From Mycolicibacter arupensis (lineage in GTDB: Bacteria > Actinomycetota > Actinomycetes > Mycobacteriales > Mycobacteriaceae): a stretch of 40,752 bases of DNA. The position numbers and the translations under genes are program-made. The DNA lies in contig NZ_MVHH01000035.1 in NCBI RefSeq assembly GCF_002086515.1, positions 1 to 40,752 of the forward strand, read 5' to 3'. This document shows positions 15,885 to 28,020 of this stretch, one piece after another. Each line of letters opens with the position of its first letter. Within the stretch, counting starts at the first letter, position 1. The notes beneath the pieces were generated by a model. The model did not search any database. It saw only the letters and a program-made list of their open reading frames with translations, and was not told the DNA's origin.

Positions 15885-17024
15885 TCAACTCTTCACCCGG
15901 GTGAGCCGGTGCAGCAGCCACGACACCGGCACGGTGACCACCATGGTGAGCACGAACAGCGCCAGCATCGAGCCGGTGTAGACCGGGGCGCGTAGCACCT
16001 CCACCATCACCAACTCCATCAACACCAGGTGAACCAGGAAGATCTCGTAGGAGATCTCCCCCAGCCACACCATCGGCCGACTCGCCAGAAACCGCGCATA
16101 CCAACCGCGGTTTCCCAACGCCAGCGGCGCGACCAACAACGCGGCGATCACCGCATAGAACCCCGCCTTCACCAGCGCCTCGGAGAGTTCGGAGGGTGAG
16201 GTGGTGGGCTGCCCGGCGATGGGGGTGGACGCGATCAGGTAGCAGATGAGGGCCAACGGAATCGCCACGAATCCATAGCAACGCACCCCCATGGCCTGCA
16301 GCACCGCCAACACCATGCCGCCGACGAACCAGGCCAGATAGCCGGGCAGCCACAGCCGGGCGCCGTCGGGCAGGAAGTCGGTCGTGTGCACCAGCGTCAG
16401 CCAGGCCGGCGTCACGGCCGCCGCGGCGGCCAGCCCCGCCAGCAGCAGCCCCGGCCGCCACTGCCGGCGGCACAACACGACCAAGATCAGGTACGCCAAC
16501 AGGGGCAACACCACGTAGAAGGCGACTTCGACTGCGAGGCTCCACATCTGGGTGAGGCCCTGATGCAGATAGCCGAACATGTAATTGTCGGTGTAGATCT
16601 GGGTGAACGTCAGGTTGCGCAGCAACCCGATCCAGTTATGGCCGGGATTCGGGCCGGCGGTGCGGAAGTGGTAGATCACATAGGCCAGCAGCACGGTAAC
16701 CACGTAGGCCGGCATGATGCGCCGCACCCGATGCCAGGCATACCGACGCACCGAGGGGGCCGGCCCCCCGAACGCGGTAGCCCGCACCCACGGCGAGAAC
16801 AACAGGAAACCGGAGAGCACGAAGAAGATCGGCACGCCGATCTCCATCCGAGAACCCAGCAGCCCGGCGTAGCCGTGGGTGTATTTGCCGGTGGTGTAGG
16901 CCGCATGCGTTCCGACCACCAGGATCGCCGCCACCGCGCGCACACCGGTCAGCGACGCGACCCGGTCCACTCCGGCGACCTGCTCCAGACCGCCCTGGGC
17001 GACCTCGTCGCGGGGCAAGGTCAT
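15885..17024 (-). CDS. Membrane acyltransferase, acyltransferase-3 family (Rv1254-like)
   Basis: 379 residues with about ten transmembrane helices. The family signature is LTGVRAVAAILVVGTHAAY near the N-terminus, with H40 as the expected catalytic histidine, followed by GVPIFFVLSGFLLFSPW and the motif VRRYAWHRVRRIMPAY. Such integral inner-membrane enzymes O-acylate sugars, lipids or peptides exposed at the cell surface; the acceptor is unknown. The ATG overlaps the stop of deaD by 4 bases (ATGA), so the two are one transcription unit, as in M. tuberculosis. The gene ends at a large palindrome shared with the convergent tetR. Confidence 0.9.
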   Translation of the reverse strand: MTLPRDEVAQGGLEQVAGVDRVASLTGVRAVAAILVVGTHAAYTTGKYTHGYAGLLGSRMEIGVPIFFVLSGFLLFSPWVRATAFGGPAPSVRRYAWHRVRRIMPAYVVTVLLAYVIYHFRTAGPNPGHNWIGLLRNLTFTQIYTDNYMFGYLHQGLTQMWSLAVEVAFYVVLPLLAYLILVVLCRRQWRPGLLLAGLAAAAAVTPAWLTLVHTTDFLPDGARLWLPGYLAWFVGGMVLAVLQAMGVRCYGFVAIPLALICYLIASTPIAGQPTTSPSELSEALVKAGFYAVIAALLVAPLALGNRGWYARFLASRPMVWLGEISYEIFLVHLVLMELVMVEVLRAPVYTGSMLALFVLTMVVTVPVSWLLHRLTRVKS

Positions 17025-18772
17025 TCGGTCCGTTTCCGGTACCCACCTTCGCCGCGACGATCAGGCTTGCCGGCCGGCCGCTCGCGGCGCATATTGATCA
17101 ACTGGCCCTGAATTCTGGTCTTCTCCAACGCCTTCAGGGTCGCCCCTGAAAGCTTGACCGGCAACTCCACCAGCGAGTGGTCCACCTTGATGCTGATGGC
17201 CCCGAAATCGCTGCGATGCAAGCCACCTTCGTTGGCCAGCGCCCCCACGATGGCGCCCGGATTGACCTTGTGACGTTTGCCGACCGCGATCCGATAGGTG
17301 GCGAATCCCTCCTTCGGCGGGCCTTTTCGCTCACCCTTGCGGTCATCCCGGCCACCATCGCGATCCGACTTGACGCGTTCGCGGCGCTTGTCCGGCGGCG
17401 GTTCCACCATCAGGAACGCCTCGCCGTCGCGGGACTGCACAGCCAGTGCGGCGGCGATATCGGCCATCGGCACATTGTGCTCGCGGCTGTAGTCCTCGAC
17501 CAGGCGGCGGAACAATTCGATGCCCGAGGCACTGAGGTGATTGGTGATCGCGTCGGCGAACTTGGCGACGCGCTGCGCATTGACGTCGTCGACGCTGGGC
17601 AGCTCGGCTTCCACCAGCTTCTGGCGCGTCACCTTCTCGATCAGCCTGAGCAGGTGACGCTCCCGCGGGTTGACGAACAGCAGCGCGGTCCCCGAGCGCC
17701 CGGCTCGACCGGTGCGGCCGATGCGGTGCACGTAGGCCTCGGGGTCGTTGGGAATGTCGTAGTTGACGACGTGGGAGATGCGATCCACGTCCAGTCCACG
17801 GGCAGCAACATCGGTGGCGACCAAAATGTCGAGGGTGCCGTTCTTCAACCCAGTGATGGTGCGCTCACGCTGCGCCTGCGCGATGTCTCCGTTGATGGCC
17901 GCCGCGGAAAACCCTCGGGCACGCAGCTTTTCGGCGACCTCCTCGGTGGCCTGCTTAGTGCGCACGAACACGATCATCGCTTCGAAGGATTCGACTTCGA
18001 GGACCCTGGTCAGCGCGTCCATCTTCCGCGGGCCGGCCACCTCGATGTAGCGCTGGGTGATGTTCTCCGCGGTCGCGGTCTTGGCCTTGACCGTGACCTC
18101 CACCGGATCATGCAGGTACTTGTTGGTGATGCGGCGAATGGCCGAGGGCATGGTTGCCGAGAACAGGGCCACCTGCTTGTACTCGGGGGTGTCGGCCAGG
18201 ATGCGTTCGACATCCTCGGCGAAACCCATGGCCAGCATCTCGTCGGCCTCGTCGAGCACCAGGTAGTCCAGGTGCGACAGGTCCAGGCTGCCACGCTCCA
18301 GGTGGTCAATGACCCGGCCTGGAGTGCCGACCACGACCTGGGCGCCGCGCTTGAGGCCGGACAGCTGCACCGTGTAGGAGGCGCCGCCGTAGATCGGCAG
18401 CACATTGATCCGCGGCAGGTGCGCACCGTAACGCCCGAATGCCTCGGCCACCTGCAGGGCCAGTTCGCGGGTGGGCGCCAGCACCAACGCCTGGGTGGCC
18501 TTACTGGAGGTGTCGATGCGCGACAGGATCGGAATGGCGAACGCGGCGGTCTTGCCGGTGCCGGTCTGCGCGAGCCCGACCACATCGGAGCCCTCCAACA
18601 GGGCCGGGATGGTGGCAGCCTGAATCGCCGAGGGCGTCTCGTAGCCGACGTCGGCGACAGCCTTCAGTACCGAGGGATGGATCTGCAGGTCGGCGAAGGT
18701 CGGGTCGGGCGACTCAGGGGAAGACCCAGTGGGGTCCGGGAAGGGCTCTGCGGGGGTATCAGACGAGGTCAT
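17021..18772 (-). CDS. deaD: DEAD-box ATP-dependent RNA helicase DeaD/CsdA
   Basis: 583 residues. Helicase motifs in order: Q-motif (Q51 in PSAIQAATIP), Walker A AQTGTGKT with K74, PTRELALQ, GTPGR, DEAD (174-177), SAT (205-207), IVFVRTK, ATDVAARGLDV and HRIGRTGRAG. A CsdA-type dimerisation/extension region follows. Next is a charged linker, and then a DbpA-like RNA-binding domain (YRIAVGKRHKVNPGAIVGALANE) with a basic tail (RRERPAGKPDRRGEGGYRKR). It unwinds RNA in ribosome assembly and cold or stress adaptation, and belongs to the mycobacterial RNA-degradation network. The M. tuberculosis counterpart is Rv1253. It is divergent from lprE. Confidence 0.95.
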   Translation of the reverse strand: MTSSDTPAEPFPDPTGSSPESPDPTFADLQIHPSVLKAVADVGYETPSAIQAATIPALLEGSDVVGLAQTGTGKTAAFAIPILSRIDTSSKATQALVLAPTRELALQVAEAFGRYGAHLPRINVLPIYGGASYTVQLSGLKRGAQVVVGTPGRVIDHLERGSLDLSHLDYLVLDEADEMLAMGFAEDVERILADTPEYKQVALFSATMPSAIRRITNKYLHDPVEVTVKAKTATAENITQRYIEVAGPRKMDALTRVLEVESFEAMIVFVRTKQATEEVAEKLRARGFSAAAINGDIAQAQRERTITGLKNGTLDILVATDVAARGLDVDRISHVVNYDIPNDPEAYVHRIGRTGRAGRSGTALLFVNPRERHLLRLIEKVTRQKLVEAELPSVDDVNAQRVAKFADAITNHLSASGIELFRRLVEDYSREHNVPMADIAAALAVQSRDGEAFLMVEPPPDKRRERVKSDRDGGRDDRKGERKGPPKEGFATYRIAVGKRHKVNPGAIVGALANEGGLHRSDFGAISIKVDHSLVELPVKLSGATLKALEKTRIQGQLINMRRERPAGKPDRRGEGGYRKRTE

Positions 18773-18782
18773 AGCGCTTAGC

Positions 18783-18810
18783 AGTCTACGGGTAAAGACG
18801 CGCTCTCAAA
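18783..18810 (-). promoter_or_regulatory. Candidate deaD promoter
   Basis: On the minus strand TTTGAG (18805-18810) and TAGACT (18783-18788) are 16 bp apart, with the -10 ending 10 nt from the deaD ATG at 18772. Good -10, fair -35. Confidence 0.35.
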
Positions 18811-18842
18811 GCCGCAGTTGGTTCGCAGCCGGAGGGCGGCGG

Positions 18843-18848
18843 TACGGT
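18843..18848 (+). promoter_or_regulatory. Putative -10 (TACGGT) for lprE
   Basis: TACGGT fits TANNNT and ends 6 nt before the GTG at 18855, so the lprE message may be leaderless. A TTGGTT at 18818-18823 would give a long 19-bp spacer. Confidence 0.3.
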
Positions 18849-18854
18849 GCCCGT

Positions 18855-19412
18855 GTGCCGGGTGTCCACAAACCGTCCGTTCTGATCGCCACACTGGCCG
18901 CTGCGTTGCTGGCGGGCTGCGGCTCGGGCGACTCCACCGTCGCCAAGACTCCGCAGAACACCAGCCCGGCCGCACCGCCGCCGGCGGCGCCCAGCCCGGC
19001 GTCCGCTCCGCCGAGCAGCCCCGCCCCCGCCGACCCCTGCGCGATCGATCTGACTGCCCCGCCGATCGCCAAGGCCGTTTCGGAGCTGCCCAAAGACCCG
19101 CGCAGTGGTCAACCATGGAGTCCCGAGCCGGTGGCCGGCAACTACAACTCGTGTGCTGACATCTCGGCGGTGATCGTCAAGGCCAACACCAACGCCGAAC
19201 ACCCCAACACCCGCGCGGTGCTGTTTCACCGAGGGGATTTCCTACCCCAATCCGTGGTCGACACCTACGGATTCAGCGGTATCGACCTGGCGCTCAGCAC
19301 CGGCGACACGGTGGCGCTGCGCAACGCCAGCGGTATACCGGGATTGACCGGGGTGGTGAAGTTCCACTGGAACGGGTCGGGAGTGGAGATCGTCGGCAAC
19401 ACCGCCCGCTGA
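18855..19412 (+). CDS. lprE: Lipoprotein LprE
   Basis: 185 residues from GTG 18855 (VPGVHKPSVLIATLAAALLAGCGSGDSTVAKTP). A lipoprotein signal ends in the lipobox LLAGC with lipidated C22. The mature protein starts with a Pro/Ala-rich linker, then a compact domain (DPCAIDL, AKAVSELPKDPRS, YNSCADISAVIVKANTNAEHPNTRAVLFHRG, VKFHWNGSGVE). The GCGSGDSTVAKTP and KANTNA stretches match M. tuberculosis LprE (Rv1252c), which has been linked to virulence and innate-immune modulation. The biochemical role is unknown. An upstream reading would overlap the divergent deaD, so the GTG is chosen. The stop directly abuts the convergent exporter stop, with no spacer. Confidence 0.92.
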   Translation: MPGVHKPSVLIATLAAALLAGCGSGDSTVAKTPQNTSPAAPPPAAPSPASAPPSSPAPADPCAIDLTAPPIAKAVSELPKDPRSGQPWSPEPVAGNYNSCADISAVIVKANTNAEHPNTRAVLFHRGDFLPQSVVDTYGFSGIDLALSTGDTVALRNASGIPGLTGVVKFHWNGSGVEIVGNTAR

Positions 19413-21326
19413 CTAGGGCCTGGTGTCGCGCCGCGCATGCCGCCCGAAGGCGTCGGTGTCGTCGGGATCGTCTCGGTAGTGCCGATTGCGGCGGGTAGGA
19501 CTGTGGCCGCTGATCCCGAATTTTGCGAGCACGTCGGGTGCGGCGGCACCGTCGGCGAGCGAGCGAAAGTGTCGTCCGGCATCGACGTGGAAGCCATTGC
19601 GCTGCACAGTCACCGGTTCTGGCTCCACCCAGACCGTCCACGCCGGCCCGATCTCGACGGTCAGTGGTTCGGTTACGGGATCGTGGGCGACCTCCTGCCG
19701 GAAGGGCATCTGGCGCGGCGGTGCGGCGGCCGGGATCGGCTCGGTGGGCTCGTCGACCGGGCGTGCGGCCCTGACGGCCGGGGGCTCGAGGGCCTGCTCT
19801 GCCTCCTCGGCGTCGATCGGCGCCAGCTCAAGGCGGGCCGGGCGCGCTGAGAACCCGACCATGAACAACGCGGCGACCACTCCGAACAGTGCCACAAACG
19901 CCGGCAACAGCGTCGCCTCCGACATCGCCGCCGCAAACGGCTCGTGCAGGAATTCGGGCACCTGCACGACCGCCGCGGGATGCTCGGACTGCAGTCCGTC
20001 CGGCATCGAGGGCAGGTTTGCCGCGATCCTCGAGGTCATGAAGGCGGCCATACCGGCGCTGCCCAGCACCGCCCCGACTTGGCGCGTCGCGTTGTAGACC
20101 CCAGACCCGGCACCGGCCAACGGCGACGCGAGGTTGCGGGTGGCGGTGGCCGCCAGCGGCGCCCAGATGAAGGCCATGCCGACACCGAGCGCCACGAAGG
20201 GCAGCACAAGCCGCCAACTGGGGGTCACCGGTGTCATCTCGATCGACAGCCAGGTGAGCGCGATCGCCAGCACCGAGAAGCCGAAACCGACCACGGTCCG
20301 CGGATGTGCCCGGTCGACGATCTTTCCCACGACCGGGGCAAGCATTCCGCTGGCGATCGCCATCGGCGCGGTCAGCAGTGCCGAGCGGGTGGGTGACATG
20401 CCGCACACCACCTGGGCGTAGAACATGACCGGCAACACCATCCCGGTGACCGCAAAGCCGATCACAGCCACCCCGAGGTTGGCCAAGCCGAAGTCGCGGT
20501 CACCGAAGATGCGCAGCGGCACCAGCGGCTCACCACGGGTGACGGCCTGCCAGTAGACGAAACCCGCCAAACAGCACAGGCCGCCGATCACCTGCGCCCA
20601 GATCCACGGCGCCCACCCCGAAGACTCACCTTCCTGCAATGCGAAGACCAGCAGGAACATCCCGATGCCCGACAGCGCCACGCCGAGCAGGTCGAACCGA
20701 TGCCGGTGGACCGGCAGTTCGGGGATCAGCACGATGGCCAACACCAGCCCGACGATGCCGATCGGGACGTTGACGAAGAAGATCCACTCCCAGCCCAGCC
20801 GGTCCACCAGAACACCGCCGGCCAATGGGCCGACCAGCGTGGCGACCCCGGCGGTGGCGCCCCAGACACTCATCGCCGCGCCGCGTCGTTCCGGGGGGAA
20901 GGTGCGGGTGATCACCGACAGGGTTTGCGGGGTCAGCAGGGCGGCCCCGACGCCCTGGACCGCCCGGGCCGCGATCAACGTGTCGATACCGCCAGCCAGA
21001 CCGCACCACAGGGACGCTGCGGTGAACACCGACAGGCCGATCAGGTAGAGATTTTTCGGGCCGAACTGATCGCCCAGCCGGCCCGCGACCAGCAGTGGCA
21101 CGGCGTAACCCAGCAGGTAGGCACTGGTCACCCAGATCACCGTGTCGTAGCCGATGTCGAGCGAGGACATGATGCTGGGATTGGCGACCGCCACGATCGT
21201 GGAGTCGACCAGGATCACGAAGAAGCCCAGCATCATCGCCCACAGGGCGTTCCACGGGTTGATCGAATCGGCGGAATGTGCGGAACCGCCGCCACTCGGT
21301 CGGGTCCGGCTGTTCGTGCTGCTCAA
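19413..21326 (-). CDS. DHA2-family (14-TM) multidrug MFS exporter (Rv1250-like) with long cytosolic tail
   Basis: 637 residues from TTG 21326, supported by a strong GGAGGGG Shine-Dalgarno 8 nt upstream. DHA2 signatures: an early [12 protein letters not shown], motif [28 protein letters not shown], and antiporter motif [13 protein letters not shown]. About 14 helices span residues 25-490. A proton-driven exporter of drugs or lipophilic metabolites is expected; the M. tuberculosis counterpart is Rv1250. The last ~145 residues are hydrophilic, Pro/Glu- and Arg-rich ([17 protein letters not shown], then [22 protein letters not shown]), an unusual cytosolic extension with no recognised domain. Its stop abuts that of lprE. 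Confidence 0.9.
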   Translation of the reverse strand: MSSTNSRTRPSGGGSAHSADSINPWNALWAMMLGFFVILVDSTIVAVANPSIMSSLDIGYDTVIWVTSAYLLGYAVPLLVAGRLGDQFGPKNLYLIGLSVFTAASLWCGLAGGIDTLIAARAVQGVGAALLTPQTLSVITRTFPPERRGAAMSVWGATAGVATLVGPLAGGVLVDRLGWEWIFFVNVPIGIVGLVLAIVLIPELPVHRHRFDLLGVALSGIGMFLLVFALQEGESSGWAPWIWAQVIGGLCCLAGFVYWQAVTRGEPLVPLRIFGDRDFGLANLGVAVIGFAVTGMVLPVMFYAQVVCGMSPTRSALLTAPMAIASGMLAPVVGKIVDRAHPRTVVGFGFSVLAIALTWLSIEMTPVTPSWRLVLPFVALGVGMAFIWAPLAATATRNLASPLAGAGSGVYNATRQVGAVLGSAGMAAFMTSRIAANLPSMPDGLQSEHPAAVVQVPEFLHEPFAAAMSEATLLPAFVALFGVVAALFMVGFSARPARLELAPIDAEEAEQALEPPAVRAARPVDEPTEPIPAAAPPRQMPFRQEVAHDPVTEPLTVEIGPAWTVWVEPEPVTVQRNGFHVDAGRHFRSLADGAAAPDVLAKFGISGHSPTRRNRHYRDDPDDTDAFGRHARRDTRP

Positions 21327-21382
21327 GCGCCGCCCCTCCCCTCGCTGCGCCGTGCTGTGCGGGCGTCACGCCACCTTCTGCG

Positions 21383-21411
21383 ACGCTACGGACAGATGGT
21401 GCCGGGAACAA
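21383..21411 (-). promoter_or_regulatory. Candidate promoter of the MFS exporter
   Basis: On the minus strand TTGTTC (21406-21411) and TAGCGT (21383-21388) are 17 bp apart, placing the start near 21376 and leaving a ~50-nt leader before the TTG at 21326. Confidence 0.4.
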
Positions 21412-21486
21412 CTCGGATCGCCGTGCGACGGTTCGCTGTCGGGGGCCGGCCACACCGTTGAAACGGGTAAACAACCGCCCGCGCGT

Positions 21487-21492
21487 TAGCCT
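21487..21492 (+). promoter_or_regulatory. Putative -10 (TAGCCT) for the Rv1249c-like gene
   Basis: TAGCCT lies 31 bp before the ATG at 21524. The leader then carries a GGGAGG Shine-Dalgarno. No clear -35. The 197-bp divergent gap with the exporter otherwise shows no gene. Confidence 0.3.
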
Positions 21493-21523
21493 GAAGGGCA
21501 CCTAGTCGAAATGGGAGGCAACC

Positions 21524-22303
21524 ATGGGCATCTTTCGACGGCGACGGCCGGCCCAGGCTCCGGCGGAGACCTTCGACGAGGAGAAGCCGACGATGGCGGC
21601 TCGGGCGTTGGCGCGGGTGATCGAGCGCAGTCAGCGGGTGCAGGGTCCCGCGGTGCGTGCCTACGTGGAGCGGCTGCGCCGCAGCGATCCCGATGCCACC
21701 CCGGCGCACGTCATCGCGAAGCTGGAGAAGCGTTTCCTGGCCGCCGCGACGGCCAGCGGCGCGGCGGTGGGCGCCACCGCGGCGGTGCCGGCGATCGGCA
21801 CCCTGATGGCGTTGTCGGCGGTGGCCGGGGAGACCGCGGTCTTCCTGGAGGCCACCGCGTTCTTCGTGCTGTCCGTCGCGGAGGTGCACGGCATCCCCGT
21901 GGACGACCGCGACCGGCGGCGCGCGCTGGTGCTGGCGGTCTTGGTGGGCGACCAGGGCAAGGGCGCCCTCGCCGACCTACTCGGCCCGGGCCGCACCAGC
22001 GGTGCGTGGCTCGCCGAGGGCTCCGCGGGAGTGGCGGCGCTGCCCCTGCCCGCGGTCAGGGAATTGAACTCGCGGCTGCTGCGTTACTTCGTCAAGCGAT
22101 TCACGCTGCGCCGCGGCGCGCTGGCCTTCGGCAAGCTGTTGCCGGTGGGGCTGGGTGCGCTGATCGGGGCAGTGGGAAACCGCCTGATGGGCAAGAAGAT
22201 CATCAGCAACGCCGCTGATGCGTTCGGCCCCGCCCCCACCCGCTGGAGGGGAAACCTCCACTTGGTGCCGGCGCTGCACGACGATGATGCCCACTCGGCA
22301 TAG
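21524..22303 (+). CDS. Conserved mycobacterial membrane protein (Rv1249c-like)
   Basis: 259 residues with a GGGAGG Shine-Dalgarno. A basic N-terminus (MGIFRRRRP) and a helical region with many charges precede two adjacent hydrophobic segments (AAATASGAAVGATAAVPAIGTLMALSAVAG and TAVFLEATAFFVLSVAEVHG, about residues 72-125). A third lies near residues 205-225 (LPVGLGALIGAVGN), and the C-terminus is hydrophilic. No enzyme motif is seen. Position just before kgd is the same as I recall for Rv1249c in M. tuberculosis, but a functional link is unproven. Confidence 0.85.
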   Translation: MGIFRRRRPAQAPAETFDEEKPTMAARALARVIERSQRVQGPAVRAYVERLRRSDPDATPAHVIAKLEKRFLAAATASGAAVGATAAVPAIGTLMALSAVAGETAVFLEATAFFVLSVAEVHGIPVDDRDRRRALVLAVLVGDQGKGALADLLGPGRTSGAWLAEGSAGVAALPLPAVRELNSRLLRYFVKRFTLRRGALAFGKLLPVGLGALIGAVGNRLMGKKIISNAADAFGPAPTRWRGNLHLVPALHDDDAHSA

Positions 22304-22367
22304 CCGTCGACAGGGTCTCGGCCGGCGGACAACAGGCCGCGAGCCTGGCGGAATATCTCCGAGGGGC

Positions 22368-22373
22368 TAGCCT
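22368..22373 (+). promoter_or_regulatory. Putative kgd -10 (TAGCCT)
   Basis: TAGCCT at 22368-22373 predicts a start near 22380 and a ~60-nt leader. It excludes use of the in-frame ATG at 22376 and supports the GTG at 22442, which is preceded by AGGCGAGAAG. No clear -35. The 138-bp gap shows nothing else. Confidence 0.35.
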
Positions 22374-22441
22374 TTATGAGGCAGGTGGGCGCGGGCGCAA
22401 GTGCCACGCCAGACGACCAGGAATCGAGGCGAGAAGCTGTC

Positions 22442-26158
<3,717 letters not shown>

Positions 26159-26167
26159 GCCTTTCAC

Positions 26168-26232
26168 CGGCGAGTGTGCGTGTTTGTGCGCAACACGCCG
26201 CGTCTTGCTGGGCAACCGCGCACGCTCACCGA
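26168..26232. repeat. Intergenic palindromic repeat, copy A
   Basis: Directly after kgd, GGCGAGTGTGCG (26169-26180) faces CGCACGCTCACC (26219-26230) as an imperfect stem. Inside, CGTGTT (26179-26184) pairs with AACACG. The same order of blocks (GCGTGTTTGT, CGC, ACACGCCGC, GCTG, GCAAC, GCACGCTCACC) recurs at 34881-34937 with roughly four-fifths identity by eye. It may terminate kgd transcription and is evidently a dispersed element. Confidence 0.6.
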
Positions 26233-26243
26233 GGGCAGTCAAT

Positions 26244-26269
26244 CCGGTACCAGCGGTACCGGATAAACT
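26244..26269 (+). promoter_or_regulatory. SDR promoter with palindromic operator
   Basis: CCGGTACC (26244-26251) and GGTACCGG (26255-26262) form a perfect palindrome with a 3-bp centre. The next base begins the TAAACT -10 region (26264-26269). The site covers the -35 and spacer, so a bound regulator would block or replace sigma contact. The ATG at 26301 follows a GGAGAG Shine-Dalgarno. Confidence 0.45.
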
Positions 26270-26300
26270 CGGATGTTCCACCGACCGTTGGAGAGAGCAC

Positions 26301-27125
26301 ATGCAGGGATTCGCCGGGAAAGTCGCTGTCGTCACCGGCGCCGGTTCGGGTATCGGTCAGGCGCTGGCCATCGAGTTGGCCCGTGCGGGGGCACAGCTGG
26401 CGATCAGCGACGTCGACACCGAGGGCCTGGCCCAGACCGAGCGGCGATTGACCGCACTGGGCGTACGGGTGAAGGCCGACCGGCTCGACGTCACCGAACG
26501 TGAGACGGTCCTGGCCTACGCCGATGAGGTCAAAGAGCATTTCGGCAAGGTCAACCAGATCTACAACAACGCCGGCATCGCGTTCAGCGGCGACGTCGAG
26601 ATCAGCCCGTTCAAGGACATCGAACGGGTGATGGACGTCGACTTCTGGGGCGTGGTCAACGGCACCAAGGCCTTCCTGCCGCACCTGATCGAATCCGGCG
26701 ACGGGCACGTCATCAACATCTCCAGCCTGTTCGGTCTGCTGTCGATGCCCGGCCAGGCCGCCTACAACGCGGCCAAGTTCGCCGTCCGTGGCTTCACCGA
26801 GGCGTTGAACCAGGAAATGGCCATCGCCAAGCACCCGGTCAAGGTCACCACGGTGCACCCGGGTGGCATCCAGACCGCGATCGCCCGCAACGCGACCGTT
26901 GCCGAAGGGCTCGACGCCAAGGCGATGGCCGAATTCTTCGACCGGAAGCTGGCCTCCACCAGCGCCGAAGAGGCCGCCCGAGTGATCCTCGAAGGGGTCA
27001 GCAAGGGCCGGGCCCGCGTCCTGATCGGAAACGACGCACGGGTTCTTGACCTACTGGTGCGTGTACTGGGCTCGCGGTACCAGCGCCTGTTCTCGTTCGC
27101 CCTGCCCAAGCTCCGGCCCCGGTAA
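26301..27125 (+). CDS. Short-chain dehydrogenase/reductase (Rv1245c-like)
   Basis: 274 residues; start supported by GGAGAG 7 nt upstream. Classical SDR: cofactor motif TGAGSGIG (12-19), DVDT after the second strand, NNAG (89-92), and catalytic S142, Y155 and K159 (YNAAK). The usual catalytic-tetrad asparagine before FWG appears as aspartate (MDVDFWG, D114). VHPGGIQT follows, as in many mycobacterial SDRs of this branch. It should oxidise or reduce a lipid-like alcohol/ketone with NAD(P). The substrate is unknown. A palindrome sits on its promoter. A hairpin separates it from the convergent lpqZ. Confidence 0.92.
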   Translation: MQGFAGKVAVVTGAGSGIGQALAIELARAGAQLAISDVDTEGLAQTERRLTALGVRVKADRLDVTERETVLAYADEVKEHFGKVNQIYNNAGIAFSGDVEISPFKDIERVMDVDFWGVVNGTKAFLPHLIESGDGHVINISSLFGLLSMPGQAAYNAAKFAVRGFTEALNQEMAIAKHPVKVTTVHPGGIQTAIARNATVAEGLDAKAMAEFFDRKLASTSAEEAARVILEGVSKGRARVLIGNDARVLDLLVRVLGSRYQRLFSFALPKLRPR

Positions 27126-27147
27126 GGGGCTCGCACCACGCAGCCCC
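27126..27147. terminator. Hairpin between convergent SDR and lpqZ genes
   Basis: GGGGCT (27126-27131) pairs with AGCCCC (27142-27147) around 10 nt, directly after the SDR stop TAA and 7 bp from the lpqZ stop. No T-tract; likely works for both genes. Confidence 0.5.
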
Positions 27148-27154
27148 GTGGCTC

Positions 27155-28012
27155 CTAGCGCCCGAGCGGGTGCTCATCGAGGAACGCGTCCACCACCGCT
27201 TGTGGGTCGGCCCCGTCAGCCACCTTCCGGCGCATCTCGATCAGCGCCTCGGTGTCCAGCACGCCGGCCACCTGGTTGACCGCCAGCACCTGCGCTTCGG
27301 TCAGCTCGTTGCGCCGATACAGCGGCACCACGTTCTCGGCGCGCACCAGCGCGGGGTGGGCGTCGCTGAGCAGCACGGCATCCTCCGGCGCATCGGGGGA
27401 CGCCGTGCTGGACCAGGCCGCGCCGATCTGGCGGGCCTGCAATGCCGCGAACAGCGCTGCATCGTCAGAGAATTCGCGTGGTTTGGCCAATGTGCAGCTG
27501 CCCACCACCGTCGGCACCGGGACACCACGGACGCCGCCGACGGCCAATCCGGTGCAGTGCCGGACGAGGGTGGCCAGGTCGGTGCCGTCCCACGCCACCG
27601 CGGTCGCCTTCGTCACCGCCAGCGTGGGCTTGTCCTCGGCGCTCATCGCGTAGTCGCCGACCGCAAGCCCCTCCGGCAGCGCGCCGGCCAGCGCCCAGTA
27701 GACGCCCCGGTCGGAACGCGCCGCGGACTCATCGGCGAACATCGCCAGAAAGTGGCCGGTGAAACCCGGCACGACGGTCAACTCCCCCGCGTCCAGGGCG
27801 GCGACGGGGTCGGCGACCGACTCCACACGCACCGCGGCACCCGCGCCGCGCAGGGCGCTGGCATACAGGTGAGCCAACACCTGCGACTGCGGGTCCGGCC
27901 ACATGCCGACCGTCAGCGGCGCCGGGTCTGCATGCGCGCCACAACCGGCAAGCAGCACCGCCGCCCATCCCAGCGCCAGGCAGCGCAGCCGATGTCCTCG
28001 CAGCCTGGGCAC
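27155..28012 (-). CDS. lpqZ: Lipoprotein LpqZ, glycine-betaine-type substrate-binding protein
   Basis: 285 residues from GTG 28012. Signal and lipobox VLLAGC with lipidated C24. The mature part resembles OpuAC/ProX-type solute-binding proteins of quaternary-amine ABC importers (PLTVGMWPDPQSQVLAHLYASAL, VVPGFTGHFLAMF, DKPTLAVTKATA, AENVVPLYRRNELTEAQVLAVNQVAGVLDTEAL). It matches M. tuberculosis LpqZ (Rv1244). No permease or ATPase gene is adjacent, so it either works with a distant importer or has another role. It starts 8 bp after the malic enzyme stop and is probably cotranscribed with it. Confidence 0.9.
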   Translation of the reverse strand: MPRLRGHRLRCLALGWAAVLLAGCGAHADPAPLTVGMWPDPQSQVLAHLYASALRGAGAAVRVESVADPVAALDAGELTVVPGFTGHFLAMFADESAARSDRGVYWALAGALPEGLAVGDYAMSAEDKPTLAVTKATAVAWDGTDLATLVRHCTGLAVGGVRGVPVPTVVGSCTLAKPREFSDDAALFAALQARQIGAAWSSTASPDAPEDAVLLSDAHPALVRAENVVPLYRRNELTEAQVLAVNQVAGVLDTEALIEMRRKVADGADPQAVVDAFLDEHPLGR

Positions 28013-28020
28013 CGTGAGCT

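Noticed and set aside
17177..18781. A 534-codon plus-strand frame opposite deaD
   Set aside because: Antisense shadow of conserved helicase motifs; no own start signal or domain.
18729..18854. Longer N-terminus for LprE
   Set aside because: It overlaps the divergent deaD start and would bury the lipoprotein signal peptide inside the protein.
22376..22441. Upstream ATG start for kgd adding 22 residues
   Set aside because: A TAGCCT -10 lies immediately upstream, so transcription would begin after this ATG; the added residues do not resemble the family N-terminus.
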